From: Nitrospiraceae bacterium
GTDB lineage: Bacteria > Nitrospirota > Nitrospiria > Nitrospirales > UBA8639
Assembly (NCBI GenBank): GCA_003523945.1
Contig: DOFS01000131.1
Span: 424 to 36,346, forward strand
Direction of reading: 5' to 3'
Length of the DNA stretch: 35,923 nt
How positions within the stretch are numbered: the stretch's first letter is position 1; every line of letters begins with the position of its first letter. The position numbers were made by a program, and so were the translations under genes. The notes under the pieces are model-generated. The model worked only from the letters and a program-made list of their open reading frames with translations, ran no database searches and was not told the origin of the DNA. Below are positions 15,722 to 23,578 of the stretch, piece by piece.

Positions 15722-16281
15722 CAGGATGTTGTGGGTGTGGATTGACCATTGAGCAATGGAGCAATGACTTTTTGTGTGATGTTGGTGTACACCTCGCCTG
15801 TGATCGGACCGACCCACTTATGGCGGATTTTGCCCTGTTGATCAATCACGAATGTTTCGGGTACCCCATAAACTCCATAATCAATGGCCAATTGCCCTTT
15901 AAGATCCCGGACATGGGAAAAGGTGGAACCGTATTGTTGTAAATATTGTTGGGCATCAGGTAATTCATCTTGGTAGTTCACGCCCAGCATCACAAAATCG
16001 GGATTATCTTTAAATAGTTGATGGAGCCGTAAGATGCTTTCGTGCTCCACCTTGCATTCATAACACCATGACGCCCAAAAATTGAGCAGGACCACCTTCC
16101 CCTTGAATTGATCGAGAGAGATCGTTTGCCCCGTTTCGACATCCGGTCCTTCAAAGTTGGGAGCCTCGGTCTCAATTAGGACTGTGGGAATGTGTCGTGG
16201 ATCTCCCCAGAGGCCCTGGTAAAATAAGGCAAACAGTCCCAATAGGGTGAGGATCAGTGTCAGTTGCCAGCCTTTGGTCAT
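15721..16281 (-). CDS. ccmG: Thiol:disulfide oxidoreductase CcmG/DsbE (ResA-like)
   Basis: I take the ATG at 16281, which overlaps the ccmF stop as ATGA; the longer frame only reads back into ccmF. The 186-residue protein has an N-terminal membrane anchor ('LTLILTLLGLFALFY') and a periplasmic thioredoxin fold: 'LDQFKGKVVLLNFWASWCYEC' in two parts around C73 and C76, and the cis-Pro segment 'YGVYGVPETFVID'. It would be kept reduced by CcdA and in turn reduce CcmH or apocytochrome c. The active site WCYEC differs from the WCGPC of the lipoprotein homologue at 21792, so the two proteins likely have different redox properties. Confidence 0.92.
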   Translation of the reverse strand: MTKGWQLTLILTLLGLFALFYQGLWGDPRHIPTVLIETEAPNFEGPDVETGQTISLDQFKGKVVLLNFWASWCYECKVEHESILRLHQLFKDNPDFVMLGVNYQDELPDAQQYLQQYGSTFSHVRDLKGQLAIDYGVYGVPETFVIDQQGKIRHKWVGPITGEVYTNITQKVIAPLLNGQSTPTTS

Positions 16282-18227
16282 TCTTCCTTCTTTCTCGGCC
16301 GGAGAATATTCAGAATTACGCCCAGTCCCATAATGACTCCACCGCCCCAGACCCACAGCACCAGCGGATTGAGCACTCCACGTGCAACGGTCACACCGTC
16401 CTCGGAGACTTCAGGCATGGTTAGAAAAATGTGCCCCATGTTGATGGCATAAATGGCCGATTCAGTGGTGGGCGTTTGGGTAGCCGAGTAGATTCGCTTT
16501 TGTGGCCGAAGTTCCGTAATCAGGCTTTCCCCATCAAACACCTCAAAGACCCCTTCCTGCGCGTTCCAATTCCCGCCGGCCACTTCGTGGATTTTGGTCA
16601 GTTTCATGCGATAGTCCCCGATCGTGAATTCGTCTCCTACGCGCATCGACACCACTTTTTCCGTTTGATACACGGTTGAGGCAATGATACCCACAACTAA
16701 GACGAGGACCCCGATATGCGTCAGCATGCTGGAATAGCGTCGTTGGTTGGCGGTGAAAGCCGCTAGACTTCCCTGGAGAATATTGCTCCCATTCCGCTGG
16801 GCATAGAGTTGGGAAATTTTGCCAAAGTCTAAGACAATCGCCATGCCGGCGAATGCCACGACATAACTTCCTGCCAGGGCATAGAGGTTATGAATGCCGG
16901 TCACGAACAGCAGGACAACGATGACCGCTCCTGCTAAGAGGGGAGTAGAAAAACTTTTTTTCAGGCTCGCGACCGACGCCTTTCGCCAGGGGATATACGG
17001 GCCGATACCCATGAGAAATAACAATCCAAGGGCAATGGGCATAAACACGGCATTGTAATAAGGCGGGCCGACGGTCACTTTGGCGTCCTGCAGCGTTTCG
17101 AGGATGAGCGGATAGAGTGTGCCAAGAAAGACCGTCGCGGCAGCAACCAGGAAAAATAAATTATTAAAGAGGAAAATCGATTCCCGGGATATCAACGAAT
17201 CCATCTCGACTTGGGATTTCAATTTATTGGATCTCAGGATCAATGCGCCGAAGGCAATTCCGATAACGGTACCGACAAAAATAAGAATATACAGGCCGCG
17301 CTCAGGATCCGTGGCAAAGGAATGGACGGAGGTCAGTACGCCACTTCGCACAAGAAAGGTCCCGATCAGGGACAAGGAAAAGGTGACGATGATGAGGAAT
17401 AAATTCCAGACCTTGAACATCTTTCGCTTTTCCTGGACCAGAACCGAATGCAGGTATGCAGTGCCGACCAGCCAGGGCATAAACGAGGCATTTTCGACGG
17501 GATCCCATCCCCAATAGCCGCCCCAGCCCAGTTCATAATATGCCCAATAGCCGCCAAGCAGGATGCCGGTCGTCAGGCACATCCAGGCAAAAGTACTCCA
17601 TCTCTGCGTGACCTTGATCCACTCTTCTCCCAATCGGCCGGAGAATAAGGCGGCCATGGCAAAAGAAAAGGGAATGGAAAACCCCACATAGCCCATATAC
17701 AGCATGGGGGGGTGCATGACCATCGCCGGGTCTTGCAGTAACGGATTCAAATCCTTGCCATCGAGGGGAACGGGCAGGAGCCGTTCAAAAGGACTGGAGA
17801 GAAAGACGATTAAACATAAAAATCCAAAGATAATTGCCGATTCCACACCAATTAAATACGGCATGATGGCGGGCTGGGTGCGCCAGTGTAACCAGACGGC
17901 CAGGGTGCTAAAAACCGACAGAATGAATACCCAGAGCAGGAGAGAGCCTTCATGGCCACCCCACACTGCCGCGACGGTATAGAAAAACGGGAGTTTCGAA
18001 TTTGAATTATTGGCCACATAGAGGACGGAGAAGTCCCGTATGATGAAGGCGTAGACCAATGAGAGCATGCCCACACCCAGCAGGACGAAGATGAGGGTGA
18101 CCGCCATACGTCCGGATCGTGCCCAATCGGGATTGCGAGTTTTGAGGGCTAATGCAGCGCTGGCCATGCCAAAGACTGACAGCACCAGGGCAACAATGGT
18201 CGAAAAATGTCCAATTTCAATAATCAT
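16278..18227 (-). CDS. ccmF: Cytochrome c heme lyase subunit CcmF
   Basis: A 649-residue polytopic protein, the usual CcmF length, with about 15 hydrophobic segments. The heme-handling WWD-type motif is seen as 'GWGGYWGWDPVENASFMPW' at about residues 231-249. The N-terminal 'GGHEGSLLLWVFILS' and 'PPMLYMGYVGFSIPFSFA' are also family hallmarks. A large periplasmic loop near residues 530-620 precedes the last helix ('LWVWGGGVIMGLGVIL'). CcmF takes heme from holo-CcmE and joins it to apocytochrome c, with CcmH and CcmI. It starts 18 bases after ccmE and ends in a 4-base overlap with ccmG. Confidence 0.96.
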   Translation of the reverse strand: MIIEIGHFSTIVALVLSVFGMASAALALKTRNPDWARSGRMAVTLIFVLLGVGMLSLVYAFIIRDFSVLYVANNSNSKLPFFYTVAAVWGGHEGSLLLWVFILSVFSTLAVWLHWRTQPAIMPYLIGVESAIIFGFLCLIVFLSSPFERLLPVPLDGKDLNPLLQDPAMVMHPPMLYMGYVGFSIPFSFAMAALFSGRLGEEWIKVTQRWSTFAWMCLTTGILLGGYWAYYELGWGGYWGWDPVENASFMPWLVGTAYLHSVLVQEKRKMFKVWNLFLIIVTFSLSLIGTFLVRSGVLTSVHSFATDPERGLYILIFVGTVIGIAFGALILRSNKLKSQVEMDSLISRESIFLFNNLFFLVAAATVFLGTLYPLILETLQDAKVTVGPPYYNAVFMPIALGLLFLMGIGPYIPWRKASVASLKKSFSTPLLAGAVIVVLLFVTGIHNLYALAGSYVVAFAGMAIVLDFGKISQLYAQRNGSNILQGSLAAFTANQRRYSSMLTHIGVLVLVVGIIASTVYQTEKVVSMRVGDEFTIGDYRMKLTKIHEVAGGNWNAQEGVFEVFDGESLITELRPQKRIYSATQTPTTESAIYAINMGHIFLTMPEVSEDGVTVARGVLNPLVLWVWGGGVIMGLGVILNILRPRKKEE

Positions 18228-18245
18228 GGAGAATGGCCAACAGGC

Positions 18246-18701
18246 TTATTGCGAGAGGGTTTTCATGAAATCTTTTTTGGGGAGTTCTACGCCTGCTCGT
18301 TTGAGCTCCATCGGCATGTAGTCCTCGGAGTGCTTGGCCATGATCATCGTAGAATGAAAGGTCTGGCCGTCTCGCCATTGGCCTTCCACCACCGCCCCTT
18401 GCCCTTCCTTGAACAGATCTGGAGGAATTCCCTGAAACGCCACAGGGATGGTGTTGGCACCGTCCGTGAGTTCAAAGGTAAGACCCACCGGTTCGGGTTG
18501 AGTTTTGAGGCTGCCTTTGACCACCATGCCGCCCACCCGAACTTTTTTGCTATAGGCTTCGGCCGTAAAAGCTTTCACCTCCGAGGGGGTTACGAAGTAC
18601 ACGATATTTTCCCCGAAATTCCCAAACGCGAGATACCCGAGCGAGCCCGCAATCAGGAGGATACTGACGATGATGGCGATTTTTTTATTCTTTGTACCCA
18701 A
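18246..18701 (-). CDS. ccmE: Heme chaperone CcmE
   Basis: A 151-residue protein with one N-terminal membrane helix ('KKIAIIVSILLIAGSLGYLAF') and a periplasmic OB-fold: 'VRVGGMVVKGSLK', 'LTFELTDGANTIPVAFQG', 'PPDLFKEGQGAVVEGQW'. The covalent heme site is intact as 'AKHSEDYMP', with His124 and Tyr128. The start is TTG, inside the end of the preceding gene (17-base overlap), with AGAGG about nine bases upstream. CcmE accepts heme from CcmC under the action of the CcmAB ATPase and passes it to CcmF. The upstream gene encodes a second CcmE-like OB domain that lacks this His. Confidence 0.95.
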   Translation of the reverse strand: MGTKNKKIAIIVSILLIAGSLGYLAFGNFGENIVYFVTPSEVKAFTAEAYSKKVRVGGMVVKGSLKTQPEPVGLTFELTDGANTIPVAFQGIPPDLFKEGQGAVVEGQWRDGQTFHSTMIMAKHSEDYMPMELKRAGVELPKKDFMKTLSQ

Positions 18702-19197
18702 GAGAGTCTGCCTCTGGTTCGTAAAGTTTGGATTCCTTGATCTCTTTAAATAAAACCATGACTCTCTGGCTCATGGCAAATACCATCCACCCCAAGCCCA
18801 GAACGGAAACAAGGTAGGCCGCGGCCACAAACCCAAAGTTATTGATCAAAGCGGTCTCCTGTGCCTTGAAGACTTGGTTCTGGCTGTCCCAACGGCCAAT
18901 AAGAACCAGTGTTTTAAGTTCGCGTATATTTTCCAAGGGGGGACCCTCATATTCCACAACAAGACTGGCGGGTCCGTCCACAAATTCAAACGTGGCCTGG
19001 CCCTGTTCCACCTCACCCTGCAAGGTACCACTTTTCACCATCCCTTGTATTCGGACTGGCTGGGAAGACGGAGGACTACTCAGCAGGGTTCCCATTGGCA
19101 GGGTGGCCAAGTGTTGTTGGTAGTGCTGAAAGGTCAGAATGGCCAGAAGGAGGGTTACCCCAAGAATCAGCGCCCAACGTGTATATAACCCGGTCAT
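18685..19197 (-). CDS. CcmE-like OB domain fused to a CcmD-like helix
   Basis: A 170-residue protein in the place where ccmD normally sits. An N-terminal helix (about 8-22) is followed by residues 45-118, which parallel the neighbouring CcmE strand by strand: 'VRIQGMVKSGTLQ', 'TFEFVDGPASLVVEYEGPP', 'LVLIGRWDSQNQVFKAQE'. The heme-attaching His and Tyr of CcmE are missing ('KAQETALIN' instead of 'AKHSEDY'). Residues 121-158 form a second membrane helix with a charged cytoplasmic tail, 'FGFVAAAYLVSVLG...QRVMVLFKEIKE', the layout of CcmD. It overlaps ccmC by 4 bases (ATGA) and ccmE by 17. Likely role: release of holo-CcmE from CcmABC, as CcmD does, with an extra inactive OB domain. This function is inferred. 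Confidence 0.7.
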   Translation of the reverse strand: MTGLYTRWALILGVTLLLAILTFQHYQQHLATLPMGTLLSSPPSSQPVRIQGMVKSGTLQGEVEQGQATFEFVDGPASLVVEYEGPPLENIRELKTLVLIGRWDSQNQVFKAQETALINNFGFVAAAYLVSVLGLGWMVFAMSQRVMVLFKEIKESKLYEPEADSLGYKE

Positions 19198-19919
19198 GGA
19201 GTCGTCTGGGAAAAATGGGTTTGACTGAGAAGCCGGCCTTTTTTGGCATGCAATAGTTCAGTCAAGTACAAAATTTGAGTGCGGACCATCACCATATATG
19301 CAAATAATAACCAGCATCCGATGCTCATCAACGTGAGCGGAATCAGAATATCTTCCGAAATACTCACTCCCCTGGTGGAGAATGACATGGGTTGGTGAAG
19401 CGTTCTCCACCATTCTACCGAAAATTTTATAATCGGCAGATCGATGCCTCCCACAATGGCCAGAATTGCTGCATAACGGCCGCCTCGTACCGGGTCATCC
19501 ACCAGTCGTCGAAGCATGAGGTATCCTCCTAAAATCAGGAGGAGCACCGTAAATGAGACGAGTCGTGGATCCCAGGTCCACCAGGTATTCCACGTGGGTT
19601 TTGCCCAAATCGATCCCGTGATGAGGGCCAGGGCAGTAAAGAGTGCACAAATACTGGCCGAAGCCTGGCACATGTTATCCACCAATGGATCCCGTTTCCA
19701 CAAATACCAGATACTTCCCCCAAATAAAACGGAATAGGCGAGGGTACTGGTGTGGGCCAGGGGCACGTGGACATACATAATCCTGACAAGTTCGCCTTGA
19801 TAATAATCCGGTGGAGAGGCCAGCAATCCGGTGTAGAGGCCTAAAAAGATGCAGAGAGCGGCTCCTCCTCCAAACCATCCCTTATAGCGTTGGATCTGTC
19901 GGATAATGCGATTAATCAT
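19194..19919 (-). CDS. ccmC: Heme exporter/ligation protein CcmC
   Basis: A 241-residue protein with six hydrophobic segments. The tryptophan-rich heme motif 'PTWNTWWTWDPRLVS' is at about residues 107-121, flanked by the two conserved heme-ligand histidines in 'YVHVPLAH' and 'RTLHQP'. CcmC presents heme to CcmE at the outer face of the inner membrane and attaches it there. The ATG at 19919 follows a 75-base gap after ccmB, the only real gap in the front half of the operon. It ends in an ATGA overlap with the fusion gene. Confidence 0.95.
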   Translation of the reverse strand: MINRIIRQIQRYKGWFGGGAALCIFLGLYTGLLASPPDYYQGELVRIMYVHVPLAHTSTLAYSVLFGGSIWYLWKRDPLVDNMCQASASICALFTALALITGSIWAKPTWNTWWTWDPRLVSFTVLLLILGGYLMLRRLVDDPVRGGRYAAILAIVGGIDLPIIKFSVEWWRTLHQPMSFSTRGVSISEDILIPLTLMSIGCWLLFAYMVMVRTQILYLTELLHAKKGRLLSQTHFSQTTP

Positions 19920-19994
19920 GTGCTGTATTGTAAAGAGAGATTCCCCAGGGGGAAAGAGCCGAAAGGTGAAGACTTTTTAAGCCGTTTTCAAGAT

Positions 19995-20672
19995 TTAAGA
20001 GTCGAGAATGAATTCAAATAACCAAAATGAAACGACGGTGAAAATAATGTCAAAGATGGTCAGGAGTTGGATCCATTGCGAGTAAAAGGAAAATGGATCT
20101 CCACTTAAGGCTCCCCGCGTGGCTTCCACGGCCGCGATCATGACCGGAACAGCCAGGGGGAGGAGCAGGACCGGGAGCATGACTTCCCGGGCTCGAATCT
20201 GCACGGTTAGAGCTGAAAAGAGGGTCCCAACTGCCGATAACCCCAAGGTGGCCAAAAAAAATATTATCAAAAGGGTTCCAACGGCTTCAATGACATCCAG
20301 GTTAAAGAATAAGACGAATAAGGGGAACAAGAGGATTTCGACTGAGAGCATGAAGAGGAAATTGGCCGCGGTTTTTCCGAGGTAAATGGCGCCCTTGGGG
20401 GCCGGACTCATTTGCAAGGACTCCAGACAATCGTTTTGTAGTTCTGAGGTAAATGATTTTCCTAAACCGATAATGCCCGTAAAGGTAAAGGCAACCCAAA
20501 TAATTCCTGCAATCAGTTGGCGGGCCGCATCCTGATCCATTGAGAAGCTAAAGCTAAACACCAGAATGACAATGAGGGCAAAGAACAGCATGGACGACAT
20601 GGTTTCCCGTGTGCGCCATTCGCTGATCAGGTCCTTCCAGACGACCCAGCGAATTGTTTTAAAAAATGGCAT
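19995..20672 (-). CDS. ccmB: Heme ABC exporter permease CcmB
   Basis: A 225-residue protein with six hydrophobic segments and the CcmB pattern: 'KDLISEWRTRE' at the start, 'GLGKSFTSELQNDCLESLQMSPAPKGAIYLGK' split around the cytoplasmic coupling loop, and 'LPVLLLPLAVPVMIAAVEAT' in a late helix. It partners CcmA as the membrane part of the exporter that drives release of holo-CcmE. The start lies inside ccmA (14-base overlap), so the two are translationally linked. Confidence 0.94.
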   Translation of the reverse strand: MPFFKTIRWVVWKDLISEWRTRETMSSMLFFALIVILVFSFSFSMDQDAARQLIAGIIWVAFTFTGIIGLGKSFTSELQNDCLESLQMSPAPKGAIYLGKTAANFLFMLSVEILLFPLFVLFFNLDVIEAVGTLLIIFFLATLGLSAVGTLFSALTVQIRAREVMLPVLLLPLAVPVMIAAVEATRGALSGDPFSFYSQWIQLLTIFDIIFTVVSFWLFEFILDS

Positions 20673-21333
20673 CAGTGGTCAATTGCTCAGAGGAGAGAAG
20701 GTGAAGGTGTCCGCCTTTGAGAATACCGCCCCGTGTAGCGATTTGTGTGGCTTTGTCACGGTCGTGAGTGGTCATGAATACCGTTCCGGCGCGGTCCAGG
20801 GTTTCCTGAATAAGCTGGTTGGTGATGGCAACGCCGGCATGGTCCAACGCGTTGTAAGGCTCATCAAGTAATAGCAGTTGTGGCTGAGCCAGAATGGTTT
20901 TAGCGAAGTCCAATCGCTTTTTCATCCCGGCCGAAAATTGACGTATTTTGAGGTCCGCAAAGGCTCCGATTCCTGTTCGATCCAATGCCCGTTTGATCTG
21001 GGGTGGAGAAGGGGCTTGACCACGCAGGCCCAAGGCAAATTGGAGATTTTCGGTGGCACTGAGTTCATCGTATAAATGGGAACCATGAGCGATGAGCATG
21101 ATGATTTCTCGAACGGTGTCCTTCTGTGCAACCCCATCCTGTCCAAAAATGGTAAACTGACCATGAGATGGCGCTTGGAGGGTGGCTAGTATACGAAGCA
21201 ACGTGGTTTTTCCTGCCCCGTTAGGGCCGAATAAGGCAAAGCATTCTCCGGGATGAACGTCAAATGACAGATCTTCAAAGATGCGATAGAAACCGTAGGC
21301 TTTTGAAAGGCTGTTGACCTGAATGGCGATCAT
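20659..21333 (-). CDS. ccmA: Heme ABC exporter ATP-binding protein CcmA
   Basis: A 224-residue ABC ATPase, first gene of the operon. Walker A is 'GPNGAGKTTLL' (from residue 36), the signature is 'FSAGMKKRLDFAKTI', Walker B is 'LLLLDEPYNALD', and the switch His is in 'TTHDRD'. The 'SAGMKKR' variant of the ABC signature is usual for CcmA. It supplies ATP hydrolysis for the CcmABCD complex at the cytoplasmic face. It is divergent from the thioredoxin lipoprotein gene, with a 458-base interval that must contain promoters for both sides. Confidence 0.94.
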   Translation of the reverse strand: MIAIQVNSLSKAYGFYRIFEDLSFDVHPGECFALFGPNGAGKTTLLRILATLQAPSHGQFTIFGQDGVAQKDTVREIIMLIAHGSHLYDELSATENLQFALGLRGQAPSPPQIKRALDRTGIGAFADLKIRQFSAGMKKRLDFAKTILAQPQLLLLDEPYNALDHAGVAITNQLIQETLDRAGTVFMTTHDRDKATQIATRGGILKGGHLHLLSSEQLTTDAIF

Positions 21334-21791
21334 GTCATGGTAAGAAAAATGGGAAGGTTAGCGTTGTAGTCTACGGAATGTCTTTGAGGTTGTCTAGGAA
21401 TGTAGCAAGATGGTGAAAACGTTTGCCACCGAGAGGCTTCCCTAATTTTTGGGCTCTTTGGGCTCGCAGTACTAAGGAGTTCCCTTGGGGCTAAGGCTTT
21501 GTTGGGCGGAATACTGACGAAATACTAATGTTTCTCGTTGTCGCAGGGACCACGTGATGTTTCCGAGTCTCCGGAAAACTAGGAAATTGTTTTGAATTCC
21601 ATGTGATCCTGGTTTGTTAGCTTTGTCGGGGAGCATCGCGTTGACGATGAAATTTATGGAGTCTTATGATGAAGAGGATGAAGAGAAGGGGCGTTTGCCG
21701 TTATAGTGTAGATGTATAGAGTCAGGGTTTATTTGTCAGGAGGCAGCGAGTTGAACACAATTACTTTGCTCAGGACTGGAGGAATTATATT
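21334..21791. other. Divergent control region between ccmA and the resA-like gene
   Basis: No gene is seen in this 458-base interval. It contains the plus-strand promoter candidate at 21641-21670 and a GGAGGAA ribosome site at about 21777. I could not find a convincing promoter for ccmA on the minus strand by eye. Confidence 0.5.
21641..21670 (+). promoter_or_regulatory. Sigma70-type promoter for the resA-like gene and ccdA
   Basis: TTGACG and TATGAT are separated by 18 bases, close to the TTGACA/TATAAT consensus. It would give a leader of about 115 bases before the TTG start at 21792. Confidence 0.5.
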
Positions 21792-22370
21792 TTGAAGCCT
21801 GGACTTTGGATGGGGGCAGTGGGGATTTTTTTTACCCTACTTGGCTGTGATTCAGGGTATTCTAAAAGTTCTTACGCCGATGCACCACCGGCCCAATCCG
21901 TGGCTTCCCGTCCCTCGACGGGATCTCTCGCCCCGGATTTTCGCCTGATGGATTTGCATGGAAAGGCTGTTTCGCTTTCCGATTTTAAAGGGAAAGTGGT
22001 GTTGCTCAACTTTTGGGCGACGTGGTGTGGGCCGTGCCGGATTGAAATGCCCGCGATGGAAGCATTGTATCGCAGTATGCAATCGAAGGGTCTGGAAATT
22101 ATCGCGGTTTCCGTCGACCAACAAGGCACCGCCGTGACTCGGCCTTTTCAGGAAGCGATGGGTTTGAGTTTTCCCATCTTGCATGATCAGGATTATCAGG
22201 TGGGGTTGACCTATGGCGCACGCACCCTTCCCATGACCTTTGCGATCGATCGTAAAGGTATTATCAAGCAGGTGGTATTCGGATCCCGTGATTGGAATAG
22301 CCCTGAAGCCCGGAAGGGAATCGCCAAGGTACTTCAGGAGCCGATCCCAGAGACTTCCCAACGCATGTAA
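21792..22370 (+). CDS. TlpA/ResA-like thioredoxin lipoprotein
   Basis: A 192-residue protein starting with TTG behind GGAGGAA. The leader ends in lipobox 'LLGC' (Cys19), so it should be a periplasm-facing lipoprotein. After a Ser/Ala/Pro-rich spacer comes a TlpA-type thioredoxin fold: 'APDFRLMDLHGKAVSLSDFKGK', split before 'LLNFWATWCGPC' (C79, C82), then 'IIAVSVDQQG' and the cis-Pro segment 'GARTLPMTFAID'. ccdA follows after 7 bases. The likely role is reduction of periplasmic disulfides, possibly apocytochrome c, using electrons passed by CcdA, in parallel with CcmG. Confidence 0.88.
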   Translation: MKPGLWMGAVGIFFTLLGCDSGYSKSSYADAPPAQSVASRPSTGSLAPDFRLMDLHGKAVSLSDFKGKVVLLNFWATWCGPCRIEMPAMEALYRSMQSKGLEIIAVSVDQQGTAVTRPFQEAMGLSFPILHDQDYQVGLTYGARTLPMTFAIDRKGIIKQVVFGSRDWNSPEARKGIAKVLQEPIPETSQRM

Positions 22371-22377
22371 CCAAGTT

Positions 22378-23127
22378 ATGATTGATTCAATAAGCCAGGT
22401 ATCTTTGGTTGCCGCGTTTAGTGCCGGACTGCTGTCTTTTGTTTCTCCGTGCGTCCTTCCGCTCGTCCCCTCCTATTTGTCCTATATCACCGGGCTTTCT
22501 GTGGAAAATCTAGCAAAAGTTGAAGAACGAGAGCGGTTTAAGTCTGCCATCATTCTCAATGCCTTGTTGTTTATTGCCGGTTTTTCCACGGTCTTCATCG
22601 CTTTTGGGGCATCGGCCAGCCTCATGGGACAATTATTGTACGACTATCAGGACGTGATCAGAAAAGTTGGGGGTGTTCTGATTATTATTTTCGGGCTGTA
22701 TTTGCTTGGGATCTTGAAATTAAACTTTTTCATGACCGAACGTCGGCTGATGCATTTTGAGACGCGTCCTGTCGGTTATTTAGGTTCGTTTCTAATTGGG
22801 ACAGCGTTTGCTGCTGGCTGGACGCCTTGCGTGGGGCCGGTGCTGGGGGCCATTCTGGCCTATGCCAGTACAACAGAATCCATGTCCAGTGGGGTGATGC
22901 TGCTGTCGGCCTATTCATTGGGGTTGGGCCTCCCGTTTTTTCTGACTGCGTTTGGGATGGACACGTTTTTGAGCTACTTCAAAAACCTTCGGTCCTATTT
23001 AGGCGGGGTGTCGTTTGTTAGCGGAGGGCTGTTGGTGGCGGTTGGCGTTATGATTTATGCGGATTCTCTGACACTCATTACCAGCTTTCTTGAGCGCAAT
23101 GGTATTGGGTGGTACATCGGCCAATAA
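22378..23127 (+). CDS. ccdA: Cytochrome c biogenesis thiol transporter CcdA
   Basis: I start at the ATG at 22378, which begins the family-typical N-terminus; the frame is open further upstream only inside the previous gene. No clear ribosome site is seen, so translation may be coupled to the previous gene. The 249-residue protein has six hydrophobic segments with the two conserved redox cysteines in 'LSFVSPCVLPLVPSYLSYITG' (helix 1) and 'AAGWTPCVGPVLGAI' (helix 4). CcdA carries electrons from cytoplasmic thioredoxin across the inner membrane to periplasmic thioredoxin-like proteins, here the adjacent lipoprotein and CcmG. Confidence 0.93.
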   Translation: MIDSISQVSLVAAFSAGLLSFVSPCVLPLVPSYLSYITGLSVENLAKVEERERFKSAIILNALLFIAGFSTVFIAFGASASLMGQLLYDYQDVIRKVGGVLIIIFGLYLLGILKLNFFMTERRLMHFETRPVGYLGSFLIGTAFAAGWTPCVGPVLGAILAYASTTESMSSGVMLLSAYSLGLGLPFFLTAFGMDTFLSYFKNLRSYLGGVSFVSGGLLVAVGVMIYADSLTLITSFLERNGIGWYIGQ

Positions 23128-23578
23128 ACCGGCCTACTCGCCCTATTCTTCCTCTTTTTTTCCTTATTCTTTCTTCAATTCGCTCGTATGGTTTTCTGAA
23201 TGATGGTGCTCATGAGCAGATTTTGGGATATTGGGGAGGATCAAATATCCGAGGAGAAGCCCTTATCTATTGGTCGTGGATTGGTGGGGGCCATGGGAAA
23301 AGATTGGTCAGAGGATTCATGAACCTCTCTTGTTCTTGTCCGAGCCACCAGCGATCAGTCACGTGTTTTGATGACCCTGAACCTCTATTCGTTAACGGCT
23401 ATTCTTGACGCATATTCCTTCTCTGTGTAGGGTCCCACCACATTTTGTGAAACCCTATAAGACGGAATCGTTGAGATGTGATTATTGATGTGCTTCAACA
23501 TTTATCAAGATATGTGAAAAGGGTCAATATGGGAAGAAGGAGCACAGTGATATCCCAATTTCAAGGGAAGGGTTCTCA
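23128..23578. other. Gene-free stretch between ccdA and galE
   Basis: An open frame at 23109-23408 overlaps the end of ccdA and has no protein character. A weak promoter-like pair, TTGACG at 23405 and TAGGGT at 23428 with 17 bases between, could serve galE. Nothing else is seen. Confidence 0.4.

Noticed and set aside
19941..19954. Small TTCCC/GGGAA hairpin between ccmB and ccmC
   Set aside because: Five base pairs inside an operon; too weak to call a terminator or processing site.
23109..23408. 99-codon open frame downstream of ccdA
   Set aside because: Starts inside ccdA, has no ribosome site and no family resemblance.
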